Assembly (NCBI GenBank): GCA_009692185.1
Contig: SHZT01000002.1
Location: 221,455-285,454, forward strand
Origin: Gemmatimonadota bacterium
GTDB taxonomy: Bacteria; Gemmatimonadota; Gemmatimonadetes; Gemmatimonadales; GWC2-71-9
Length of the DNA: 64,000 bases
Reading direction: 5' to 3'
Below, one piece after another: positions 42,953-51,538 of this stretch; the first letter of the stretch is position 1, and each line of letters opens with the position of its first letter. Position numbers and translations under genes: made by a program. The notes under the pieces were generated by a model. That model was not told the origin of the DNA. It searched no databases and was given only the letters and a program-made list of their open reading frames with translations.

Positions 42953-45817
42953 TCAGGACGCGGAAGGGCGAAGAACCGCCTTGAGGAAGCGCCCGGTGTG
43001 GGAATTGCCCTCGAGAGCCACCTGCTCCGGCGTCCCTTCAGCCACCACGCGCCCGCCCGCGTCTCCGCCCTCGGGGCCGAGATCAATCACCCAGTCAGCC
43101 GTCTTCACCACGTCCAGGTTGTGCTCGATCACGACCACCGTGTTTCCCTTCTCCACCAAGCGGTGGAGCACGTCGAGCAGGAGGCGGACGTCCTCGAAGT
43201 GAAGACCCGTCGTGGGCTCGTCGAGTATGTAGAGCGTGCGCCCGGTGTCCCGCTTGGCCAGCTCGGTGGCGAGCTTCACCCGCTGGGCCTCACCGCCCGA
43301 TAGCGTCGTGGCGCTCTGGCCCAGGTGGATGTAGCCCAGGCCCACGTCGTTGAGCAGCTCGAGCTTGCCGCGAATCCGCGGCTGGTGCTCGAAAAAGTCG
43401 AGCGCGTCGGCGACCGTGAGGTCAAGCACATCCGCGATGGACTTCCCCTTGTACCGCACCTCGAGGGTTTCCCGATTGTACCGGCGTCCCTTGCAGACCT
43501 CGCAGGGTACGTACACGTCGGGAAGGAAATGCATTTCGATCTTCACGAGGCCGTCGCCCTGGCATGACTCGCAGCGGCCGCCCTTCACGTTGAACGAGAA
43601 CCTGCCGGGGCCGTAGCCACGGATCTTGGCTTCCGCGAGCTGGGCGTAAAGGTCTCGAATCGGGGCGAAGAGTCCCGTATACGTGGCGGGGTTGGACCTC
43701 GGCGTCCGGCCGATGGGACTCTGGTCCACGTCGATGACCTTGTCGATCTCATCCAGGCCTTCGATCCGCTCGTGGGCTCCGGCCACGGTACTAGCCCGGT
43801 AGAAATGCCGCGCCAGCGCGTGGTAGAGAATCTCGGTCACCAGGGAAGACTTGCCGGACCCCGATACGCCGGTCACCGCAATGAAGGCGCCCAGCGGGAA
43901 ATCCACGTCGACCTTCTTGAGGTTGTGGTGCCGGGCCCCGATGACCTTGAGGGCCCGCGACGGGTCCAGCGTCCGCCGGACCGACGGCAGGTTGATCCGG
44001 AGTTCCCGCCGCAGGTACCGGGCCGTCAGCGAGTCCGGGTGGGCCAGCACCTGTTTCAGGGTTCCCTGCACCACGACTTCGCCCCCGTGGCGGCCGGCCC
44101 TCGGTCCCAGGTCGATGATGTAATCCGCCGCCCGGATCGTCTCTTCATCGTGCTCCACGACAATCACGGTATTGCCCAGGTCGCGGAGTCCCTGGAGGGT
44201 GGCGAGGAGCCGGGCGTTATCCCGCGGGTGGAGGCCGATTGACGGTTCGTCGAGGATATAAAGGACTCCCACCAGCCGGCTGCCGATCTGGGTGGCGAGG
44301 CGAATGCGCTGGGCCTCGCCGCCGGACAGGGAGGCTGCCGCCCGGCCCAGGGTCAGGTAGTCCAGTCCGACATCGTCAAGGAACCGGAGCCGTTCGCATA
44401 CTTCTTTAAGGATGGGTCCGGCAATATCGGGATCCACGCCGGCCTTGCCGGCTCCCCGCACCGGGATTCGCTCGAAAAACAGCCGAGCCGCCGAAACCGG
44501 CATTTCGACGATTTCCCCAACACTCTTTCCGGCGACCAGGACGCTCAAGCTCTCCGGCTTGAGGCGCCGGCCGCCACAGGTGTCGCAGGGGAGCGAGGTC
44601 ATGTATTCCTCGAGCTGGGCGCGCACCGACTCCGAGGTGGATTCCCGGTACCGTCGCTCCACATTCTTGAGGATGCCCTCCCAGCCGGACTCGTAGCGCC
44701 CGGCTGCCTTCCCGGCTCCGTACTGGAATGTGAGCGTTCGCTCAGATGCCCCATTGAGCAGTATTGCCCTGACCTTGGCCGGGATAGCGCCCCAAGGTTG
44801 AGCGGGGTCAAACTTGAATGCGCGGGCCAGGGTGGGAATGACAACCGTTGCGAGATAGCCGCTGGGTTCACCCCATGGCAGGACGACCCCTTCGAGCATT
44901 GAGATGCTCGGATCCCCGAGGATCAGGCTCGCACTGACTTCGCGGCGGGTGCCCAGACCGCCACAGGCTGGGCACGCACCGTAGGGCGAGTTGAAGGAGA
45001 ACTGGCGGGGTTCAAGTTCGGCGAGGGAGTACTCGCATTGTGAACACGCGAACCGTTCCGAGAACAGGATCGTCTGACCCGTCTCGGTCCTAGGCCCCTC
45101 GTATCGAACGACCTCAACCAAGCCCTCGGCAGCACGGAGCGCTGTCTCGATGGAGTCGTGAAGCCGGCTCCTGTCCTCTGATCTAGTGGTCAGCCGGTCC
45201 ACAATCAGGGCTATGTCGTGCTGCAGCCGTCGGTTCAGCCGGGGCGGGTCGGTCAGATCGTAAGTCGTTCCATCCACCCGAACACGGACAAACCCCTGCT
45301 TGCGCGCTCCCTCGAACAGGTCCTTGAACTCCCCCTTCCGTCCACGGACCAGGGGAGCGGCGATCTCGACCCGGGTCCCGGTTGGCCAGCCCAGGAGGGT
45401 GTCGGTTATCTGGGAGGCGCTCTGCCGGGCGATAGGCGACCCGTCATTGGGGCAATGGGGGATGCCTACCCGGGCCCAAAGGAGCCGGAGGTAGTCGTAG
45501 ACCTCGGTGACCGTCCCGACCGTTGACCGGGGATTGTGGCCGGCGGTCTTCTGCTCGATGGAGATAGCCGGGGAGAGCCCCTCGATGGACTCGACATCCG
45601 GCTTTTCCATGAGGCCCAGGAATTGCCGGGCATAGGCAGAGAGGGACTCGACGTATCGTCGCTGGCCTTCCGCGTAGATAGTGTCGAACGCCAGGGACGA
45701 CTTTCCCGACCCGGACAGGCCGGTAATGACCGTCAGGCGGTCACGGGGGATCTCGACCGTGACGTTCTTCAGGTTGTGGACGCGGGCACCGCGGACAATC
45801 AGGCGATCTTCAGCCAT
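42953..45817 (-). CDS. uvrA: Excinuclease ABC subunit A
   Basis: 954 aa. DNA damage recognition in nucleotide excision repair. Walker A of the first ATPase is GLSGSGKSS (33-41); the second, GVSGSGKSS, is near residue 650. Zinc-binding CxxC pairs: CSQC...CPAC, CDTCGG and CESCQG...CEVCKG. ABC signatures [12 protein letters not shown] and [12 protein letters not shown] are present. The closely spaced promoter leaves almost no leader. uvrB is not in the window. Confidence 0.98.
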   Translation of the reverse strand: MAEDRLIVRGARVHNLKNVTVEIPRDRLTVITGLSGSGKSSLAFDTIYAEGQRRYVESLSAYARQFLGLMEKPDVESIEGLSPAISIEQKTAGHNPRSTVGTVTEVYDYLRLLWARVGIPHCPNDGSPIARQSASQITDTLLGWPTGTRVEIAAPLVRGRKGEFKDLFEGARKQGFVRVRVDGTTYDLTDPPRLNRRLQHDIALIVDRLTTRSEDRSRLHDSIETALRAAEGLVEVVRYEGPRTETGQTILFSERFACSQCEYSLAELEPRQFSFNSPYGACPACGGLGTRREVSASLILGDPSISMLEGVVLPWGEPSGYLATVVIPTLARAFKFDPAQPWGAIPAKVRAILLNGASERTLTFQYGAGKAAGRYESGWEGILKNVERRYRESTSESVRAQLEEYMTSLPCDTCGGRRLKPESLSVLVAGKSVGEIVEMPVSAARLFFERIPVRGAGKAGVDPDIAGPILKEVCERLRFLDDVGLDYLTLGRAAASLSGGEAQRIRLATQIGSRLVGVLYILDEPSIGLHPRDNARLLATLQGLRDLGNTVIVVEHDEETIRAADYIIDLGPRAGRHGGEVVVQGTLKQVLAHPDSLTARYLRRELRINLPSVRRTLDPSRALKVIGARHHNLKKVDVDFPLGAFIAVTGVSGSGKSSLVTEILYHALARHFYRASTVAGAHERIEGLDEIDKVIDVDQSPIGRTPRSNPATYTGLFAPIRDLYAQLAEAKIRGYGPGRFSFNVKGGRCESCQGDGLVKIEMHFLPDVYVPCEVCKGRRYNRETLEVRYKGKSIADVLDLTVADALDFFEHQPRIRGKLELLNDVGLGYIHLGQSATTLSGGEAQRVKLATELAKRDTGRTLYILDEPTTGLHFEDVRLLLDVLHRLVEKGNTVVVIEHNLDVVKTADWVIDLGPEGGDAGGRVVAEGTPEQVALEGNSHTGRFLKAVLRPSAS

Positions 45818-45825
45818 AGCCTTCT

Positions 45826-45855
45826 AACGTAGAGGGCCTGAGGAATCCCGGTCAA
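45826..45855 (-). promoter_or_regulatory. Candidate uvrA promoter with near-leaderless start
   Basis: Minus strand: -35 TTGACC (45850-45855), 18-bp spacer, -10 TACGTT (45826-45831). The expected start, about 7 nt past the -10, falls around 45819, only one or two bases before the uvrA ATG. No LexA box was recognised. Confidence 0.55.
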
Positions 45856-45900
45856 CGGGTCCAGTCCGGAAAAGCCCGGAAAACGAGGTTTCCACACGGC

Positions 45901-45929
45901 TTGCGGACAACTTCCGTAAGTCGTATCTT
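45901..45929 (+). promoter_or_regulatory. Candidate cutA promoter
   Basis: -35 TTGCGG (45901-45906), 17-bp spacer, -10 TATCTT (45924-45929). Predicted start near 45936, about 17 nt before the cutA GTG. Divergent from uvrA. Confidence 0.5.
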
Positions 45930-45952
45930 CGCACCCCCTTAGCCCATATCCG

Positions 45953-46294
45953 GTGGCAGCTCGAGAAGACAGTCCCTACATCGTGGTGCTCACGACCCTG
46001 GGGAACGCAGAAGATGCGCATGCCTTCGTTCGAGCGCTGGTAGATCGGCGGCTGGTGGCCTGCGGAACGATCGTGCCGGGTGCGCGTTCGATTTACCGCT
46101 GGAAAGGAAAGATCGCCGACGAGCACGAAGCGGTCGTGCTGCTGAAGACCCAACGGGATCGCTGGCCTGATCTGGTAGACGCCGTACGAACACTGCATCC
46201 GTACAAGGTACCGGAACTCCTGGCGCTCCCGGTGAGCGAGGGTCTGCCGGCGTATCTCGACTGGGTCACGAGCGAAACCATCTCGAAGGAATAG
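45953..46294 (+). CDS. cutA: Divalent-cation tolerance protein CutA
   Basis: 113 aa from GTG. The trimeric CutA1 fold signatures are present: LTTLGNAEDAHAFVRALVDRRLVACGTIVPGARSIYRWKGKI, EAVVLLKT and HPYKVPELLALPV. The usual length is 105-115. The exact function (copper tolerance, signalling-like) is unsettled for the family. It heads a plus-strand group of four genes. Confidence 0.95.
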   Translation: MAAREDSPYIVVLTTLGNAEDAHAFVRALVDRRLVACGTIVPGARSIYRWKGKIADEHEAVVLLKTQRDRWPDLVDAVRTLHPYKVPELLALPVSEGLPAYLDWVTSETISKE

Positions 46295-46304
46295 GCAGAA
46301 GGTC

Positions 46305-46640
46305 ATGAGTCATTTTGGGCGGCACGGGCGGCGGGCGCGGCGGCGGTTCGGAACGGAACTCGCGGGGCGCCTCGCAGCGCTACACGCGGAAAAACCTGAT
46401 GGCAACGGCGGAATCACCATGAATGGCAGCGCAGCGACCAACGGTCACGGGGCGGCGAACGGCAATGGCGCCAACGGCCACGCCGTGAACGGCAACGGAG
46501 CCCCGGCGACCAACGGCATCGCGCTGGTCACGCCGGCAATTCACGCCAGGGTCCTTCCGTTTGAGATCTCCAGCGACGAAACGGCCCTCGAAACAGCCCC
46601 CTGCGACGTCTGCGGCCGTCAGCATGGCCCTGCGAGGTGA
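46305..46640 (+). CDS. Small basic/NG-rich protein ending in CDVCGRQHG
   Basis: 111 aa. Arg-rich N-terminus (GRHGRRARRRFGTELAGRLAALH), then an Asn/Gly/Ala low-complexity stretch (ATNGHGAANGNGANGHAVNG), then LPFEISSDETALETAPCDVCGRQHGPAR. The CxxC-x3-H pattern may bind metal. AAGG sits close before the ATG. I do not recognise a family. Its 3' end lies within a 207-bp duplication and overlaps the next gene by 17 nt, so its original C-terminus is preserved only in this first copy. Confidence 0.55.
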   Translation: MSHFGRHGRRARRRFGTELAGRLAALHAEKPDGNGGITMNGSAATNGHGAANGNGANGHAVNGNGAPATNGIALVTPAIHARVLPFEISSDETALETAPCDVCGRQHGPAR

Positions 46641-46988
46641 CACGCCCGCCGTGGCGGCGGGCGATCCCGTTTCTTCCCCGGCTCCGGCGGCCACGAGCAC
46701 CCCCATGGAGATGAGCGCGGCGCCGGCCCCGGTGGAACCGTCGGCCGACGAAGTCCTGTTCCGCGCAGCGCGCGAGGCAAAGACGAAACGGCCCTCGAAA
46801 CAGCCCCCTGCGACGTCTGCGGCCGTCAGCATGGCCCTGCGAGGTGACACGCCCGCCGGGGCGGCGGGCGATCCCGTTTCTTCCCCGGCTCCGGCGGCCA
46901 CGAGCACCCCCATGGAGATGAGCGCGGCGCCGGCCCCGGTGGAACCGTCGGCCGACGAAGTCCTGTTCCGCGCAGCGCGCGAGGCAAA
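46575..46988 (+). repeat. 207-bp direct tandem duplication
   Basis: Copies 46575-46781 and 46782-46988 differ at one base only (T at 46652, G at 46859). 207 is 69 codons, so the frame of the TPR gene is kept and gains 69 residues. The near-identity points to a very recent event. Confidence 0.95.
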
Positions 46989-47565
46989 CGCGAACGGCGA
47001 CCTGCGCCGCGGGATGGCGATCTACCGGGAACTCCTCTCGCTGAACCCGCGTCACGTCCGCGCGCGCAACAACCTCGCGCTGTTGCTTGAACAGCAGGGC
47101 GGGCACGACGGGGCGCTCGAACAGCTCAACCAGTGCCTCACGATGGAGCCCGGCAATCCGCAGGTGCTGGTGAACCGCGGCGCCGTGCTGGGGTCCCTGG
47201 CCCGCTACACCGAGGCTGACCGCGACTTGCGGATCGTCCTGCAGACGGAGCCGGACAACGCGGAGGCGCATTTCAACCTCGGGCTGGTGATTTCGCGCAA
47301 GGGATTGTGGAACCAGGCTATTCCGCACCTGCGCCGCGCAATCGAGCTGGAACCCAGCCGCGCCATGGCCTACTACTACCTCGGCGAGGCGCTGAACAAG
47401 GTCGATGACCTGAACGGAGCCCTCCAGGCGTTCCAGCGGGCCTCCGAGTTGCACCCGAGCAGCGCGAAGGTGTTGTGCGGCCTCGGCATCGTGTACGACC
47501 GGATGAACCGGCCCGAAGAGGCCGCGCAGATGTACCGCCGCTCCCGGGACGTCACCGGCCGGTGA
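46624..47565 (+). CDS. TPR-repeat protein with duplicated N-terminal region
   Basis: 313 aa from ATG 46624 (another ATG at 46831 in the second copy would give the pre-duplication protein of 244 aa; a TTG at 46561 is less likely). The N-terminal about 120 residues are Ala/Pro/Ser-rich and contain the repeated MALRGDTPA...DEVLFRAAREA unit twice. From about residue 121 there are about six tetratricopeptide repeats (GMAIYRELLSLNPRHVRARNNLALLLEQQG, LNQCLTMEPGNPQVLVNRGAVLGSLARY, and so on). TPRs mediate protein contacts; partner unknown. The next gene starts at the stop (GTGA). Confidence 0.85.
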   Translation: MALRGDTPAVAAGDPVSSPAPAATSTPMEMSAAPAPVEPSADEVLFRAAREAKTKRPSKQPPATSAAVSMALRGDTPAGAAGDPVSSPAPAATSTPMEMSAAPAPVEPSADEVLFRAAREANANGDLRRGMAIYRELLSLNPRHVRARNNLALLLEQQGGHDGALEQLNQCLTMEPGNPQVLVNRGAVLGSLARYTEADRDLRIVLQTEPDNAEAHFNLGLVISRKGLWNQAIPHLRRAIELEPSRAMAYYYLGEALNKVDDLNGALQAFQRASELHPSSAKVLCGLGIVYDRMNRPEEAAQMYRRSRDVTGR

Positions 47566-48380
47566 TCTACGTCGTCGTGGACGACATCGCGTTCGTGACA
47601 GCGGACGCGGTGGTTCGTCCCGCGACCACCTCGCTCGAGCCCACGACCGCCGCCCTGCGCCACCTGGAGCAGGTCGGCGGTCCTTCTTTTTTGAAACAGA
47701 TCCAGGTCAACCAGGATCTCGCCGTGGGAGCCGCGGTCGTGACGGGCGGCGGCGACCTCCCTGCTCCCTTCGTCATCCACGCTATCATTGTCACCCTGGT
47801 GTCGTTCCTCAACCTGGGACTCGCGGGGTTCGTGCTCTCCTCTATCGTGGCAAGGTTCATTTTCCCGGCGGTTTCACTCGAGGGACGGCAAATGTGGCTG
47901 CTGCGGTCGTCGCCGCTGGATCTGAAGGCGTTGCTGTGGTCCAAGTACTGGGTGGGCACGGTGCCCCTGCTGATCCTGGCGCTGATCATCATCATGTTCA
48001 CCAACGTCCTGCTGAGGGCGTCGCCATTCATGATGATCGTGAGCGTGGGGACCATCACCATGCTCACGATGGCCATCAGCGCGATGGCGCTCGCGTTTGG
48101 GGCATTGTACCCGCAATTCGAGACGGAGAACGCGGCGCAGATTCCAACGTCGTTCGGCGGCTTGATCTACATGATGTCCACGATCGCGCTGCTGGCGGTG
48201 GTGATCGTCATCGAGGCACAGCCGGTGTCCGTTTACCTCGCGGCCGAGTTCCAGGCGGACGCCGTGAGCATCACGCCGACCATGATCCTGGCCTTCATTG
48301 CGGTCATCGTGGTGTGCGCGACGGCGACGGTGGTGCCGCTCCGGATGGGACTGAAGAGAATGGAGCAGTTCGAGTTCTGA
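47562..48380 (+). CDS. Chimera: macro-domain-like N-terminus joined to C-terminal half of an ABC exporter
   Basis: 272 aa from a GTG overlapping the TPR stop. Residues 1 to about 70 read IYVVVDDIAFVTADAVVRPAT...LAVGAAVVTGGGDLPAPFVIHAI, the pattern of a macro (Appr-1''-p/ADP-ribose) domain up to the LPAxxVIH motif, where it stops short. From about residue 75 the sequence becomes a five-helix membrane protein (FLNLGLAGFVLSSIVARFIFPAVSLEGRQMWLLRSSPLDL), which matches the C-terminal half of roughly 550-aa ABC-exporter membrane proteins. The remaining macro fold and the first half of the exporter are missing. Most simply, an in-frame deletion fused two genes; a functional product is doubtful. Confidence 0.65.
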   Translation: MIYVVVDDIAFVTADAVVRPATTSLEPTTAALRHLEQVGGPSFLKQIQVNQDLAVGAAVVTGGGDLPAPFVIHAIIVTLVSFLNLGLAGFVLSSIVARFIFPAVSLEGRQMWLLRSSPLDLKALLWSKYWVGTVPLLILALIIIMFTNVLLRASPFMMIVSVGTITMLTMAISAMALAFGALYPQFETENAAQIPTSFGGLIYMMSTIALLAVVIVIEAQPVSVYLAAEFQADAVSITPTMILAFIAVIVVCATATVVPLRMGLKRMEQFEF

Positions 48381-48458
48381 AGCAGTTGGCCGGGTCGGCG
48401 TGCAGGACATGCAGGAAGACGAACTCCGGCGGCGCGTTGCCGGTGGTCGTGATACGGA

Positions 48459-48731
48459 TCACACAGCGGAGTTCGCGCGGCCACGGTCCCCGAGAAGGAT
48501 GCGCCCGCAACGCGCGCAATACAGCGCGGGCGAATCGGCCACTGTTCCGCAGGACGAACATGCCGGGGAGACGCGCGCCGCCATTTCGGCCACGATCTGC
48601 TCGGCGCGCTCTACTTGCTGGCGGGACGGCGGGCCCTGGCGATCATCGGGGGGAAGGTTGCGGGTGAGTGGCTCCACGACGAACGCGATAGCAGCCGCGG
48701 CAACGAGGGCTGAGGCGAAGAGTTCGATCAT
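48459..48731 (-). CDS. Membrane-anchored zinc-ribbon protein
   Basis: 90 aa. The start ATG overlaps the upstream stop as ATGA. N-terminal membrane helix (LFASALVAAAAIAFVVEPL), a Gln/Glu linker, then Cys58, Cys61, Cys72 and Cys75 (CSSCG...CARCG), a zinc ribbon. The coupled start points to joint work with the CcmF-like protein. No specific family name recognised. Confidence 0.8.
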   Translation of the reverse strand: MIELFASALVAAAAIAFVVEPLTRNLPPDDRQGPPSRQQVERAEQIVAEMAARVSPACSSCGTVADSPALYCARCGRILLGDRGRANSAV

Positions 48732-49996
48732 GCCGGTACCGGCGCCGGCCGGCGGCCGGCCGCCATGAGGCCGCCGAAAGCCATCAACGCGAACCCGAGC
48801 CAGGCACACCAGGCGAGCGGAAACACCGTGAGGTGGTACGTCGCGTCATCCGCGAGGAAGCGGGAGGCCGGCCGTCCATCCACCGCCTCCGCAGTAATGC
48901 GCAGGTCCCACCCGAAGCCGGCGAGCCGGGAAGGCCGATATTCCTTCGCCCCTACCTGGCGTCCGTACAGGTCCAGGTACTGATGCCGCTCGGCGCTGAG
49001 GAGAGTGCCCCCACCGCCGGCCTTGGTCTCAAGCGTGACCGCGGCCGTCAGGCCGCCCGGGATCTCGAACCGGGACGTACCCAAGTGCGTCAGCGTCACG
49101 GTCCCGAACGGAACGGACACCCCGGACTGCTCTCCGGCCGCGAGTCGGACTTCGCGAGACGGACTCACCAGCGCGAGCAGGGCCGCCAGCGAGGCCAACG
49201 CCAGCCCGGATAGCGACACCACCTCCGCGATTCGGGGCCGCTGCCCCAGGTGAAAGACGGCGCCGGCGACGAGCCACGCCCCCGTCGCCCCGGCGCCCAA
49301 ATGCCTCCAGACACGCTCCGCATCCGGCGCGTCTACCGCGTAGACGCGCCACAGGCGAAGGCCCAGGCCAATGCTGAGGAGGATCCACGCCACGACCAAC
49401 GCATTGGTCCGGCGCGGCAACGGCATCCGCCGGGCGACCGCGACCAGGGCGGCGGCACCCAAGGCTGCCACACCCGCGAACAGGAACACCGCCTCAACGA
49501 GGGCCAGCGGGTGACGCGGCGCGACGCCCACGCCACCCCCTTCAAGCGGCGTGTAGCCCAGACGGGCGAACGGACTTGCCACAAGCAAGATGGCCGCCGA
49601 CAGCGCCACCGACCCGGACAGGAGACTCACCTGACCCAACGGTGCCGGCGTCCTGTTTCGCCAGCCCAGAGACGCGCCTGCGACCAGCGCGACGCCCCAG
49701 GTGATCACCAGGAGCGAGCCCGCCGGCGCGGCGGCCACCGCCCCGAGCGCATAGGCCACCGGAAGTGCGCGCGTCGTGTGCAGAGCGAGCAGGGCGATGT
49801 CCATGTCCTGACGGATCACGGCGACGGCCAGCGCCACCACGGCGGCGGTGAGCACGCCGACGAGGGCGAGCGGCGTGCGCATCGCAGACCGGCCAAGCGA
49901 GGAATCTCTGCGCGCTCCTGCGACCATGCCCGTTACTCCACCCCAGCATCCCAGGAGGAAGGCGAGCCACAGGCAAACGGTGCCGAGGAGAGTCAC
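48728..49996 (-). CDS. Reduced CcmF/CycK-like cytochrome c assembly protein
   Basis: 422 aa from a GTG overlapping the glpK stop (GTGA). About nine membrane helices. Matches to CcmF: ALHTTRALPVAYALGAVAAAPAGSLLVITW (heme-lyase N-terminal part), SPFARLGYTPLEGGGVGV, and the C-terminal periplasmic domain LAAGEQSGVSVPFGTVTLTHLGTSRFE ending in a last helix (WCAWLGFALMAFGGLMAAG). The tryptophan-rich WWD heme-handling motif of CcmF is not found, and the protein is over 200 residues shorter. A true heme lyase seems unlikely; it may be an accessory or divergent member. Confidence 0.65.
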   Translation of the reverse strand: MTLLGTVCLWLAFLLGCWGGVTGMVAGARRDSSLGRSAMRTPLALVGVLTAAVVALAVAVIRQDMDIALLALHTTRALPVAYALGAVAAAPAGSLLVITWGVALVAGASLGWRNRTPAPLGQVSLLSGSVALSAAILLVASPFARLGYTPLEGGGVGVAPRHPLALVEAVFLFAGVAALGAAALVAVARRMPLPRRTNALVVAWILLSIGLGLRLWRVYAVDAPDAERVWRHLGAGATGAWLVAGAVFHLGQRPRIAEVVSLSGLALASLAALLALVSPSREVRLAAGEQSGVSVPFGTVTLTHLGTSRFEIPGGLTAAVTLETKAGGGGTLLSAERHQYLDLYGRQVGAKEYRPSRLAGFGWDLRITAEAVDGRPASRFLADDATYHLTVFPLAWCAWLGFALMAFGGLMAAGRRPAPVPA

Positions 49997-51477
49997 GAAC
50001 GACCAGCGCGGGCCCAATGCAGGGAGCTGTCCACCGCGCGGCGCCATTCCTTGTAGGGGCCGTCCAGGCGGGCGCCCGGCTCAAAGCGGGCATACGTGCG
50101 ATTGCGGGCGAATGCCTCGGGCGTTGGCCACACTCCCGTGGCAAGCCCGGCCAGGCCGGCGGCGCCCAGGGCCGTCGTCTCGACCACGTCCGGGCGAGCG
50201 ACGGGCACGTTCAGCACGTCGGCCTGCATCTGCATGAGCCAGTCGTTTGCGGCCGCGCCGCCGTCGGTCTTGAGCTCGGAGAGGGAGACGCCCGAGGCGG
50301 CGATCATGGCGTCCATCACGTCACGCACGCTGAACGCCATGGATTCGAGCGCCGCACGCACGAGGTGCGCCCGGGTCGTGCCGCGCGTCAAGCCGACGAT
50401 CATGCCCCGGGCGGAGGACTCCCAGTGAGGTGCGCCGAGACCGACAAAGGCCGGGACGAGGTAGACTCCGCCCGTATCGTCCACGGACCGGGCCAGCGCC
50501 TCCGTTTCTCCCGCGTTCGCGATGATTTGGAGTCCATCCCGCAGCCACTGTACCGCGGCCCCGGCAATGAACACGGATCCCTCCAGCGCGTACACCGGCT
50601 CCCCCCGACTGCCGCAAGCGACGGTGGTCAGCAAACCCGCGCGGGCGGCGGGGTCTCCAGGGTTCGCTCCCAGGTTCAGCAGGAGGAACGCGCCCGTTCC
50701 GTACGTGCACTTGGCCTGGCCCGTGGCCCAGCATGCCTGGCCAAAGAGGGCCGCCTGCTGGTCTCCCGCGATGCCAGCGACCGGGATCTCCGCTCCGAAG
50801 TGGGCCCGGTCCGCCTGTCCCACGACCTCCGACGACCGCCGGATAGTCGGCAGGCTCGCGCGCGGCACGCCGAACAGGTGGAGGAGTTCATCGTCCCACT
50901 CGTGGCGCCGTATGTCGTACAGCATGGTGCGGGACGCGTTGGTGGGGTCGGTGACGAACGACGTCCCCGACGTCAGGCGGTACACGAGCCAGCTGTCAAT
51001 CGTCCCGAACACTGCGTCGCCGGCGTCGGCCTTCTGCCGCAATCCCGCCACGTTGTTGAGCAGCCACTCGATCTTCGTGCCGGAAAAGTAGGGATCCCAC
51101 ACCAAGCCAGTCCGCGCGGCGATAAAATCAGGCCCGCGTTTGTCGGAGAGTTCGCGGCACCGATCCGCCGTGCGGCGGTCCTGCCACACCAGCGCGCGGT
51201 GAAGCGGCCGCGCGGTTGCCCGGTCCCAGGCCACGATCGTCTCGCGCTGGTTGGTGATCCCGATGGCATGGGGGGTGGTGGCCGCCTGCTTCAGGGCCTC
51301 GCGGGCCGCGCCGAGCGTGACCTGCCAGATCTCCTCGGCGTCGTGCTCGACCCAGCCGGGTTCCGGAAAATGCTGGGTGAACTCGCTGTACCCACGTCCC
51401 AGCACCCGGCCGTCGGCGCCGATCACCAAGGCGGTGGATCCCGTGGTTCCCTGGTCGAGGGCGAGGACCGATTTCAT
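49993..51477 (-). CDS. glpK: Glycerol kinase
   Basis: 494 aa, the normal length. It phosphorylates glycerol to sn-glycerol-3-phosphate. The phosphate-binding loop GTTGS is at 10-14; TNQRETIVAWDR, DQQAALFGQACWATGQAKCTYGTGAF and VQWLRDGL are FGGY-kinase motifs. No glpF or glpD adjoins. Opposite, a cardiolipin synthase starts 61 nt away, so glycerol and phospholipid metabolism are neighbours. A CcmF-like gene follows with a 4-nt overlap, an unusual partner. Confidence 0.97.
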   Translation of the reverse strand: MKSVLALDQGTTGSTALVIGADGRVLGRGYSEFTQHFPEPGWVEHDAEEIWQVTLGAAREALKQAATTPHAIGITNQRETIVAWDRATARPLHRALVWQDRRTADRCRELSDKRGPDFIAARTGLVWDPYFSGTKIEWLLNNVAGLRQKADAGDAVFGTIDSWLVYRLTSGTSFVTDPTNASRTMLYDIRRHEWDDELLHLFGVPRASLPTIRRSSEVVGQADRAHFGAEIPVAGIAGDQQAALFGQACWATGQAKCTYGTGAFLLLNLGANPGDPAARAGLLTTVACGSRGEPVYALEGSVFIAGAAVQWLRDGLQIIANAGETEALARSVDDTGGVYLVPAFVGLGAPHWESSARGMIVGLTRGTTRAHLVRAALESMAFSVRDVMDAMIAASGVSLSELKTDGGAAANDWLMQMQADVLNVPVARPDVVETTALGAAGLAGLATGVWPTPEAFARNRTYARFEPGARLDGPYKEWRRAVDSSLHWARAGRS

Positions 51478-51538
51478 GCAGCGAAACTACAGGGAATGCG
51501 GATGGGGCGGATAGGGCGGATGCGACTACCTTTCCGCC

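Noticed and set aside
46305-46988. CRISPR-like or VNTR array in the NG-repeat and duplication region
   Set aside because: The repeats are coding low complexity plus a single 207-bp duplication; there are no regularly spaced repeats with unique spacers.
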